Assembly (NCBI GenBank): GCA_050744245.1 | Contig: JBOGGX010000049.1 | Coordinates: 1-22,632 of the forward strand | Origin: JBOGGX01 sp050744245 | GTDB taxonomy: Bacteria; Actinomycetota; Acidimicrobiia; Acidimicrobiales; JBOGGX01 | Reading direction: 5' to 3' | DNA length: 22,632 nucleotides | Shown here: positions 1 to 6,371 of the stretch, in pieces | Numbering within the stretch: position 1 is the stretch's first letter | Layout: the number at the start of each line of letters is the position of its first letter | Notes under the pieces: model-generated | What the model was told of the DNA's origin: nothing | What the model saw: the letters and a program-made list of their open reading frames with translations, nothing else | Databases searched by the model: none | Made by a program: the position numbers and the translations under genes

Positions 1-12
1 AAGGAGTCCGTT

Positions 13-306
13 GTGAGTACGACGAGCCGGCGCAGATTCACGCCGGAGTTCAAGGCCGAGGCGGTGGAGATGGTCAAGGCCGCCGATGGCAACATCGCCC
101 AGGTGGCCCGGGAGCTCGGCATCTATGACTCGACGCTGGGGAACTGGGTGCGCCAGGCCCGGGCCGAGGCCAACGGTGCCCCGACCCTCGAGGAGCGAAC
201 CGAGATCCGGGAGCTGCGCCGGGAGCTGGAGCGGACCCGGCGGGAGCGGGACATCCTGGCAAAAGCAGTGGCCTTCTTCTCGGGGTCCCCGAGGATCAGC
301 GAGTGA
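13..306 (+). CDS. IS3-family transposase OrfA (HTH subunit)
   Basis: This 97-residue protein is the DNA-binding subunit of an IS3-type transposase. Residues 8-55 form a helix-turn-helix of the HTH_Tnp_1 type (RRRFTPEFKAEAVEMV start, then VARELGI and LGNWVRQAR), and residues 60-85 form a charged coiled-coil/leucine zipper ending in the typical ERDILAKAVAFF. GTG at 13 is chosen because AAGGAG lies at 1-6. The stop overlaps the orfB start in GTGA (303-306). OrfB is in the -1 frame, and that frame is open back to an AAAAG run at 261-265, so either coupled reinitiation or the -1 frameshift usual in IS3 elements could produce OrfAB. The left end of the element is outside the window. The gene itself looks intact, but its partner is not. 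Confidence 0.93.
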   Translation: MSTTSRRRFTPEFKAEAVEMVKAADGNIAQVARELGIYDSTLGNWVRQARAEANGAPTLEERTEIRELRRELERTRRERDILAKAVAFFSGSPRISE

Positions 307-891
307 CCGCGGTGTATTCGTTGATCGCCGAGGAGAAGGCCGACCCCCGATCCGACTGGCGGGTGGCGGAGATGTGCCGCACCTTGGGGGTGTCCCGCCA
401 GGGCTTCCATGACTGGGAGGCTCGGCCCCCGTCGAACCATCAGGTCACCGACCGGTTGTTGGCCGCCGAGATCGAAGCGATCTGGGAGTGCTCGGCCCGC
501 ACCTATGGGGCGCCCAGGGTCCACGCTTGGCTGCGCCGGCAGGGTTATCGGGTGGCCCGCAAGCGGGTGGCCCGCATCATGCGCGAGCACGACTGGGTGG
601 GGATCTCGGGTCGCCGCCGGGTTCGCACCACCATCGTCGATCGGAGCGCAACCGCGGCCGATGACCTGGTCGCCCGCAACTTCGATCCGGTGGCGCCCGA
701 TGTCACCTGGGCGGGTGACATCACCTACATCCCCACCGGCGAGGGCTGGTTGTTCCTGGCCACGGTCATCGACCTGTTCTCCCGCCGGATCATCGGTTGG
801 GGCGTCGCCGACCATCTGCGCACCCCGCTGGTCTCGGCCGCCCTGGACATGGCGGTCGCCACCCGGGGCGGTCACGTCGACGGGGTGTTGC
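303..891 (+). pseudogene. IS3-family transposase OrfB, 3'-truncated
   Basis: This is the catalytic subunit of the IS3 transposase, normally about 280 residues with a DDE integrase core. Residues 1-196 match the family: an HTH_21-like region at about 50-100 (TYGAPRVHAWLRRQGYRVAR) and the start of the rve core with the first catalytic Asp, D139, in WAGDITYIPTGEGW. After HVDGVL, where a second Asp motif of the type HSDRGSQY should follow, the sequence abruptly becomes a different gene. The second Asp and the Glu are therefore missing and the protein cannot transpose. The frame stays open to 1358, but that tail is an out-of-frame reading of an oxidase gene plus noncoding DNA and is not transposase. 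The break lies at about 891-904. Confidence 0.9.
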
Positions 892-904
892 GACGACCGG
901 TTGA

Positions 905-1180
905 TTTCGCCTCATCATCGACGCCGCATGGCTCGCGGACCAGGACGACACGGTCGGCACGTACGAGACCGGGTGGGCCAGGGGATTCCTCCAAGCTCTC
1001 CAACCCCACCGCGCGGGCGTCTACGTCAACTTCCTCGATTCCGACGATGACACCAGCCGAGTTCGCGAGGCCTACGGCGACGACACCTACCTGCGGCTCG
1101 CCGAGATCAAGGCGAAGTATGACCCCGCGAACGTGTTCCACAACAACAAGAACATCCAGCCCAGCGAGCCCGGCACCTGA
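905..1180 (+). pseudogene. FAD-linked oxidase (berberine-bridge type), C-terminal remnant
   Basis: In the frame ending at TGA 1178-1180, about 91 codons read as the C-terminal BBE domain of FAD-dependent oxidoreductases. The conserved elements are GVYVNFLDSDDDTSRVREAYG followed by YLRLAEIKAKYDPANVF and the terminal NNKNIQP. In this family the tail packs against the FAD domain and contributes to the substrate site. The FAD-binding domain (several hundred residues upstream in a normal ~450-residue enzyme) is absent: an in-frame stop lies at 902-904 and IS3 orfB sequence lies immediately left of that. There is no start codon with a ribosome site, so this is a dead 3' remnant left by an IS-associated deletion or rearrangement. 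Confidence 0.85.
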
Positions 1181-1754
1181 CGGCACGGCAGCCAAGGCCC
1201 GACGCCTACTCGGAGCTTCTCGGAGGCGGATGCGGCGGCGTGGCCGGGACGGCACGGTGAACCCGACGAAGCCTCCATCCAGTCGAACTTCGGTCTCGAC
1301 GGTCACTCCGGCTCCGCTGCTTGCCCCACTCACGTTGCCTTGCATACGGCCGTCCTGAGCCGAGCCTCGCTCGAGATGCCGGGGCGCACTGTCCCCGAGG
1401 TGCCCATCGGTGACGCTGGACTGCCGGAAGCGGCGGCCGGAGGTCCGCCCCGGAGGCGCCAGAGCCGCCTCGCGCTGACCCTATCGAACTCCCCTCGCGA
1501 GCGCGTTATCCGGGTGCCCTAGCCACGGCAATCCGCCGGAACTCAAGCGTGCTTGACGACTTGGGGGCTCGCGATTATCGAGTGGGCGGCCACAGGGATC
1601 GCCGACGGTTTGCCGCGCTTCTCCTCCGCCCGTCGCCGTCTCCTTGTCGCGCACGTTGCCACCTTGCGAACGTGACACAGTTGCGCCATGGCCGCCGACA
1701 CCTAGCCGTCGGCTGGCGCGGCCGCGGTGCGGGTCAGACAGGGGATCGCGCCCG
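1181..1754. other. Intergenic stretch without a supported gene
   Basis: About 570 bases separate the oxidase remnant from the stop of the minus-strand gene at 1755. Short open frames exist on both strands, but none has a ribosome site, recognisable motif or protein-like composition. The only structure I see is a stem-loop at 1683-1719, listed separately. The left part may be residual sequence from the IS-linked rearrangement. Confidence 0.6.
1683..1719 (-). terminator. Stem-loop downstream of the glycine-rich protein gene
   Basis: Nested complementary arms GCGCCA (1683-1688)/TGGCGC (1714-1719) and GCCGAC (1694-1699)/GTCGGC (1708-1713) enclose an 8-base loop, with a 5-base bulge on one side. 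The structure begins 36 bases past the minus-strand stop at 1755, a suitable place for a terminator. It lacks a U-tract, so it may instead be an mRNA-stabilising hairpin. Confidence 0.4.
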
Positions 1755-2657
1755 TTATGGGCCCTGCGGAGGAGGGCCGAAGACGAAGCGGGTGTCGACC
1801 ATCACCGGGTTGGCGAGGCGGTTCCCCATCCGGCGCAGCGTGGCGCCCGCAGAACGAATCTCCGCATCGGTCGGCATGCCACGGCCGATCGCTGGGCGGA
1901 GGACGCCGTCGACGCGGGCTTCGTCGTCCGGGGACAGTCCGAGCACCGCCCGGGCACGGGAGACCACCTTGGCCAGACCGGCGGCATCGACTGGCGCCGG
2001 GCCCGACTTCGCCTGGGTGCGCAGCGGCGCGGTGATCGCGGGCAGCGCGTCGGCGACGGTCGCAAGCGATTCGCCGAGCTTGATGTACGAACTGCGAGCC
2101 GCCTCGGCGTGCCGCTGCGTCCACTCGACGTCACCGGCCATGAACGCCCCCTGAAGGCACTCGATGGCGTCGACGAATACCGCTCCCTGCCGCTCGACGG
2201 ACAGGAGCTGCTTCACGGACCGATCGAGGCGCGGATCGCCGACGGTTATGGCCGACCGCTTCGGCACCCTCGACCCGGCGGGGCGCTGGTACGCCGGCTG
2301 CGGTGGGTCGTCGGCGGCGTTTCCGAGATGGTACGCGCCGAGTCCGAAACCAACGGCCGCCACGCTGGCACCGATGACCACTGCCTGCCCGACGCCCGGG
2401 ATCAAGGCCACGATCGCGAACCCGGCCGCGATGTAGACGGCTTTGGTCTCGGCCTCGGCGAACTCGTCCTTTGGATTGACGACGTCGCCCCCACCCCCAC
2501 CCGGCGGCAGGTCCGGCGGGTTGACGATTACGGGGCCGGCAGGGATGTAGAACGTGTAGAAGTCGGCGGGAATGGAGATGACGTCCGTCCCTCCACCACC
2601 CCCCTCGGGGGCATCGCCGTAGACGATGACCTCCTCGGAAACCTCGGCGTCCGACAC
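1755..2657 (-). CDS. Unrecognised glycine-rich protein with a membrane hairpin
   Basis: I do not recognise this 300-residue protein. GTG at 2657 is selected because AAGGAGGA (2662-2669 on the complementary strand) lies just upstream; an ATG 18 codons earlier has no such site. Residues 1-65 are acidic and contain two pure glycine runs (about 19-23 and 53-57) separated by a Pro- and aromatic-rich segment. Residues about 73-112 are strongly hydrophobic and Gly-rich with a central PGVG, suggesting two membrane-spanning helices or a membrane-inserted hairpin. The remaining ~180 residues are soluble and largely helical (SVKQLLSVERQGAVFVDAIE, EARVDGVLRPAIGRG). There is no signal peptide. It stands alone, with large gaps on both sides. 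Codon usage and composition look coding and match the neighbours. Confidence 0.72.
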   Translation of the reverse strand: MSDAEVSEEVIVYGDAPEGGGGGTDVISIPADFYTFYIPAGPVIVNPPDLPPGGGGGDVVNPKDEFAEAETKAVYIAAGFAIVALIPGVGQAVVIGASVAAVGFGLGAYHLGNAADDPPQPAYQRPAGSRVPKRSAITVGDPRLDRSVKQLLSVERQGAVFVDAIECLQGAFMAGDVEWTQRHAEAARSSYIKLGESLATVADALPAITAPLRTQAKSGPAPVDAAGLAKVVSRARAVLGLSPDDEARVDGVLRPAIGRGMPTDAEIRSAGATLRRMGNRLANPVMVDTRFVFGPPPQGP

Positions 2658-2661
2658 TGGG

Positions 2662-2669
2662 TCCTCCTT
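2662..2669 (-). promoter_or_regulatory. Strong ribosome binding site deciding a GTG start
   Basis: On the minus strand AAGGAGGA is followed by CCCA and GTG at 2657. This near-perfect anti-16S match fixes the start of the glycine-rich protein at GTG rather than the upstream ATG at 2711. Confidence 0.75.
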
Positions 2670-3125
2670 GGTGGATCCACCCGGCGGGAACTCCGCCAGG
2701 CGCCATCTCACATGTCGGGACCACCCTCGTCGAGGCGCGCTAACGGAGCGCTAGCCACCGTCGACGGGCGCCTGGGTTCTCCGCAGTGCTCCGTACCCGA
2801 CCCGCCCGATAGTGCCGGCTATCCGCACGCGAGCTGACGTGCGACGAGGACGCCTGCTCTGAGCGAGGCGAGAAGCACCTGAGCGGGTCGGATTGTCGAG
2901 TTGCCATTCCCGTGCACCCAGGCCGCCGCAACGCGCCGGTAGTTGTGCGGTCTCGCGTCGTCACCCAGCCGGGACTGTCGATCGTTCTCGCGGTTACCGA
3001 AGCGCCGATGGGGCGCGGGCTGTGGGCTCGAGCCGACGCTGTTCTGGCGCGGCGTCCGGTGCGGGTTCGCCGATCCGGGTCTGACGCAGGTCGAATCTGT
3101 TGTGCAGCGGGTGGTATCGCGATGC
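2670..3125. other. Intergenic stretch without a supported gene
   Basis: About 455 bases lie between the 5' end of the glycine-rich gene and the stop of the isomerase-like gene. Long frames cross it on both strands, as is common in GC-rich DNA, but their translations are Arg/Pro-rich, low in hydrophobic periodicity and lack ribosome sites. The promoter of the glycine-rich gene should lie at its left end; I could not identify convincing -35/-10 hexamers. Confidence 0.55.
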
Positions 3126-3731
3126 TCAACCCGGACTCGTCGCGGGTCGTTCGTCGAGCGGGGCGCAGTGCCAACTCCAGTCGGCGCTGCGTCGGGCGTG
3201 GCCGGGCAGAGCGATCCGGCCGTTGGCCCAGAGCAACGTCGGCCATGGCGCTATCCCGGTCGGTGCGTCGGGAAACAGCCGGCGTCGCACGCGTGCGGCC
3301 AGATCGCGTGGTGCAGCGAAGTCACCGCCGCAGCCGCGGACCGCGTCCCATGTGTGCACGAGGATCTCGTCGCACCCCATGGCTACGAAGCCCGACACGT
3401 CGGCCCGCCCGGCCTCGTGGTGGCCCCGAGCATCCGGTGGCACGGCTTTGGCGACACAGGCCAGCGTCGCTGCCGCGGCGCTCAGCACCTCGAGCAGCTC
3501 TGCGTTGGATGCTCCGTCGTGGGCCCGGAAGTCGAAGCGCAGCGGCTCGGCGCTTTGCGCGGCGAGGGTCGCGGCGTACCACCCCACCGCGTCGGCGATG
3601 TGGACGATGGTCCGGCGCACGTCCCACTCGAGGTCGCCGGCCGGCACGGTCCAGTCGCGCCCGACGAAGCCGTCGAGCGCCAGGCGGCCGGCCGACGCAG
3701 CCTCCATGACGTCGTCAGGTCTCATGCGCAC
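3126..3731 (-). CDS. DinB/maleylpyruvate-isomerase-like (mycothiol-dependent family) protein
   Basis: This 201-residue protein belongs to the DinB-fold superfamily, in the actinobacterial branch related to mycothiol-dependent maleylpyruvate isomerase. These are four-helix-bundle proteins that bind a metal through three His residues and often use mycothiol as cosubstrate. Visible features are the N-terminal DWTVPAGDLEWDVRRTIVHIADAVGWYA, with the His of the first helix pair, and the later GCDEILVHTWDAVRG, with a second metal-type His. The C-terminal third is family-like. GTG 3731 is preferred because AAGGGA sits 7 bases upstream; ATG 3725, two codons later, is an alternative. It follows the DUF1326 gene on the same strand after 123 bases, so cotranscription is possible but unproven. 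The substrate cannot be told from sequence. Confidence 0.8.
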   Translation of the reverse strand: MRMRPDDVMEAASAGRLALDGFVGRDWTVPAGDLEWDVRRTIVHIADAVGWYAATLAAQSAEPLRFDFRAHDGASNAELLEVLSAAAATLACVAKAVPPDARGHHEAGRADVSGFVAMGCDEILVHTWDAVRGCGGDFAAPRDLAARVRRRLFPDAPTGIAPWPTLLWANGRIALPGHARRSADWSWHCAPLDERPATSPG

Positions 3732-3854
3732 CCGATCATCCCTTCGCGCTCGCGCCGGTCGGCCCGCCAACGTCGCGGGCGCCGGCCCGCCCGCGCGTAG
3801 CGCGTCGCTCATCCGGGAGCTTCGGATTGAGATGGGTTTGGCCGGGTGGCGACG

Positions 3855-4448
3855 TCAGCTGTAGTGGAACCGGCCGAACGCGGCGTACTGCCCGGAGTGG
3901 TCGTAGTGGACGCCGTTGTGGACGCGGAACAGCTTGGAGGCGGCGAGCGAGCCGCGCTTGAGGACCATCCCTTGGGGCAGGATCATCTCAGGGTGGGCTT
4001 CGGCTCCGGTGACGGGGTTGCGGATGGGTTGCAGCGCCAGCTCGGCGATGTCGCGGATGGTCAGCGTCGTGGCGTACCCGTCCAAGATGAGGTCGATGTG
4101 TGCCCGGTGCGGGCCGTCGAGTTCGTAGGTGTTGATGAAGATGGCCCAGGGTCCGCCGAGTTCGCCGCCGACGAGACGAGCGAGTGCGTGGGCTTGGTCG
4201 TCGTCGGCGCGGTCATCGATGTACGCGTTGGCTTGTCCGCCGCCGTCGTGGATGGCGCCAGGCCAGTCGGCGAAGACGGCGGTGGTGAGCCCGTCGAGGC
4301 GGATGTCGGCGACGTGGCCGGTGTCGATCGCCCATGTCCATCCGCCCTCGCAGTCACCGGTGGTCGGTGGGGCGTTGAAGTTGCATGGGCAGCCCCAATC
4401 GCAGTTGCAGGCGATGAGGACGGTGCCGGAGACGTGCCAGTCGATCAT
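3855..4448 (-). CDS. DUF1326 domain protein
   Basis: This 197-residue protein matches the DUF1326 family (predicted cytosolic, function unknown). The diagnostic N-terminal cysteine cluster is present: C14, C16, C20 and C22 in IACNCDWGCPCNF, followed by C33 in TTGDCEGGW. This CxCxxxCxC arrangement looks like a metal or redox site. The family's HIDLILDGYATTLTIRD and C-terminal FRVHNGVHYDHSGQYAAFGRF segments are also visible. The start ATG (4448-4446) overlaps the TGA of the DUF2182 gene in ATGA, so the two are probably translationally coupled. DUF1326 and DUF2182 genes are common neighbours in bacteria, supporting a shared role, plausibly metal handling; that role is inference. Confidence 0.9.
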   Translation of the reverse strand: MIDWHVSGTVLIACNCDWGCPCNFNAPPTTGDCEGGWTWAIDTGHVADIRLDGLTTAVFADWPGAIHDGGGQANAYIDDRADDDQAHALARLVGGELGGPWAIFINTYELDGPHRAHIDLILDGYATTLTIRDIAELALQPIRNPVTGAEAHPEMILPQGMVLKRGSLAASKLFRVHNGVHYDHSGQYAAFGRFHYS

Positions 4449-5098
4449 CGAGGAACCTCCAGGAGGGCGACGAGCGCGAACGTGAGCCCGGACACCGTCG
4501 CCAATGTGCGGCCGGGCGCGGTCAGCTTCTCGGCAGCGACGAGCGCGGTGAGCAGGAGGACCCAGCCGATACCCATCATCCCGACCGCGACGAGCACGAT
4601 CATCAGCGCCCAGCAGCAGCCGAGGCACCAGAGACCGTGGTCGAGCCCGAGCACGAACGCGGAGCGGCGCCAGCGCTGCACGAGGAAATCTGCCGGTGTG
4701 CGACAACGGTCGAGGCATGCCCTCTTGAGCGGCGTCAGTTGATAGAGACCGGCGACACCGAGTGCGAGCCAGCGCGGGACGTCCTCGCTGGCCTGGTCGA
4801 GGACGAGAGCGCCAGCGCCGGCCGATGCCCAGACGACCAGGTAGCCGGCGACCAGCTGGGCGGTGCGTCCCGGTGTTGCGGTCTTCCGGTAGAGGAGTAC
4901 GAGCGGTGCCGCCGAGGGCAGCATCATGGCGGCCATCATGAGTGTCCACGCCGTGACGAAGCCTAGGGCGTCCGGGTGCATGGGGCCGCGGTCGACAACG
5001 ACCGCGGCCCACGCGGCGGCAACGACGAAAGCGAGCCCAGCCACCGTGCCCGGCGGCGACCGGTAGGTCGCCAGGTGTCGAACGTCGGAGATCGCCAA
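4445..5098 (-). CDS. DUF2182 metal-binding-type integral membrane protein
   Basis: This is a DUF2182 family protein, described as a predicted metal-binding membrane protein. It has about five to six hydrophobic helices, including residues 18-35, 47-70, 80-100 and the paired C-terminal helices. Family motifs are present: WTLMMAAMMLPSAAPLVLLY, YQLTPLKRACLDRCRTP (C128, C132) and HGLWCLGCCWALM (H154, C158, C161, C162). The start is uncertain. TTG 5098 gives 217 residues and lies 13 bases after the DsrE stop but has no clear ribosome site; GTG 5044 would give 199 residues. The frame continues upstream inside the DsrE gene, but that part is a shadow. It overlaps the DUF1326 gene by 4 bases and is the third gene of a compact set. 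Confidence 0.88.
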   Translation of the reverse strand: MAISDVRHLATYRSPPGTVAGLAFVVAAAWAAVVVDRGPMHPDALGFVTAWTLMMAAMMLPSAAPLVLLYRKTATPGRTAQLVAGYLVVWASAGAGALVLDQASEDVPRWLALGVAGLYQLTPLKRACLDRCRTPADFLVQRWRRSAFVLGLDHGLWCLGCCWALMIVLVAVGMMGIGWVLLLTALVAAEKLTAPGRTLATVSGLTFALVALLEVPR

Positions 5099-5111
5099 CG
5101 CCGGAACCGGG

Positions 5112-5477
5112 TCAGTAGCTGAAGGTGGTGGCGCCGTCGTCGCCGATCCACTCCCACAGTGGGATCGTGCCGGCGAGCTCGGCGTTGGGTACGAGATCGC
5201 CCTTGTCGAGCTTGCGGGCGTCGAAGCAGATCGGGCAGACGTAGTAGCGGCCGCTGGCCGCGCGGAACCGCTCCACCAGGTCCGGGAGGGGCGGGCAGCC
5301 TTCACAGGCCACGCCGGTGGCGACACCGTCGATGGCGAGCCGCACGGCTTCCTTGGTGAGGAACATCAGCGTCGGTCGGCCCGTCTCGGCCGCGCCGACG
5401 GCGACGAGGAAGGCGACGGTGACCTTCTCGGGATCCTCCAGGCCCGTGGTCAGGCTGACGGCAGCTTTGGTGGTCAT
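5112..5477 (-). CDS. DsrE/DsrF-like sulfur-relay family protein
   Basis: This 121-residue protein has the small Rossmann-like DsrE fold used in sulfur-relay and peroxiredoxin-like proteins. The N-terminal strand TKAAVSLTTGLEDPEKVTVA, the core GRPTLMFLTKEAVRLA and the C-terminal GTIPLWEWIGDDGATTFSY fit the family. It carries two cysteine pairs, CEGC (C58, C61) and CPIC (C81, C84), suitable for thiol chemistry or metal binding. The start ATG at 5477 is supported by GAGGAG 6 bases upstream. It lies 35 bases after the methyltransferase stop and 13 bases before the DUF2182 start, so all are probably cotranscribed. Its physiological substrate is not evident. Confidence 0.88.
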   Translation of the reverse strand: MTTKAAVSLTTGLEDPEKVTVAFLVAVGAAETGRPTLMFLTKEAVRLAIDGVATGVACEGCPPLPDLVERFRAASGRYYVCPICFDARKLDKGDLVPNAELAGTIPLWEWIGDDGATTFSY

Positions 5478-5512
5478 GATGTGCTCCTCGGGTTGGATCG
5501 ACGGAGGTCAAG

Positions 5513-6295
5513 TTACCGGGGTTTGTGGGCGAGGAAGGGGTGGCCGAACACCTCGTAGGTGCGGGCGTTCGCTTCGCCGGCGGCGCCCCCGAACGTGTCG
5601 ACGGGCGGACCGATCTGACGGTCGACGAAGCCGACCTCTCCCAGCAACTGCCGCCAGTCGGCGACCGTGAGCCCGCCGGCGATGCAGTCGGTCCACAGCT
5701 CGGCGTTGGCGACCGCCTCAGCCGGGACGGCCCGGCCCAGGGCGATGTCGGCGAACGCGAGAGCGCCGCCGGGGCGCAGGACGCGGAACGCCTCGGCCAG
5801 GGCGGCGCGTTTGTCGGCCACCAGGTTGAGCACGCCGTTGGACATCACGACGTCGGCCCAGCCGTCCTCGACCGGGATCGATTCGATGATGCCCTCGCGG
5901 AACTCGACGTGGTCCAGGCCGAGCTGACGGGCCGCGGCTCGGGCCCTGTCCAGCATCTCGAGGGTCATGTCAATGCCGATGACGTGGCCGCCGGGACCGA
6001 CCCGCGAGGCGGCGACGAAGCAGTCCAAGCCCGCGCCCGAGCCGAGGTCGACGACGCGCTCGCCCGCGGCCAGCCTCCGTAAGGTCAGCGGGTCGGCGAC
6101 GCCGGCGAACGACTCGACCGCCCGGTTCGGCAGGGCGTCGACGAACTCCGTGTCGTAGCCGAGCTTGGCCGCGAGGGCCCGGCCCGTGTGAAAGTGGAAT
6201 CCGGCCCCGGGGTCGGTCGCGACGACCCGGTACTTGCTACGCACCAGTGCGCGCAGGCCTTCGGGTTCCACGCCGACCTGGTGGGTGTCCGCCAT
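5513..6295 (-). CDS. SAM-dependent methyltransferase, ArsM-like
   Basis: This 260-residue class I methyltransferase has motif I at residues 83-89 (VVDLGSGAG), a motif II acidic region GHVIGIDMTLEML, and the motif IV/post-motif segment WADVVMSNGVLNLVADK then EAFRVLRPGGALAFADI. The N-terminal VRSKYRVVA and the paired cysteines (C92 just after motif I, C204 in WTDCIAGGL) resemble the arsenite S-adenosylmethyltransferase group, in which cysteines near these positions bind As(III). A third cysteine, usual in well-studied ArsM enzymes, is not seen, so the substrate is uncertain. ATG 6295 is preceded by GGAGGA at 5 bases spacing. It heads the run methyltransferase-DsrE-DUF2182-DUF1326 and lies 76 bases downstream of an HD-GYP/LuxR gene on the same strand. 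Confidence 0.85.
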   Translation of the reverse strand: MADTHQVGVEPEGLRALVRSKYRVVATDPGAGFHFHTGRALAAKLGYDTEFVDALPNRAVESFAGVADPLTLRRLAAGERVVDLGSGAGLDCFVAASRVGPGGHVIGIDMTLEMLDRARAAARQLGLDHVEFREGIIESIPVEDGWADVVMSNGVLNLVADKRAALAEAFRVLRPGGALAFADIALGRAVPAEAVANAELWTDCIAGGLTVADWRQLLGEVGFVDRQIGPPVDTFGGAAGEANARTYEVFGHPFLAHKPR

Positions 6296-6371
6296 TTGCG
6301 TCCTCCGCTCGTCTCGGTGCCTCGAGGAGCACGGTACGGACAGCCTGGGGCGGAGTCGTCCGGGGTTTCCC

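Noticed and set aside
892..1358. Extension of the IS3 orfB frame past 891
   Set aside because: It has no transposase similarity. The same DNA reads as the BBE oxidase C-terminus in another frame up to 1180.
2740..3246. Minus-strand 168-codon frame in the gap before the isomerase-like gene
   Set aside because: Arg/Pro/Ser-rich translation, no ribosome site, overlaps the isomerase-like gene in another frame.
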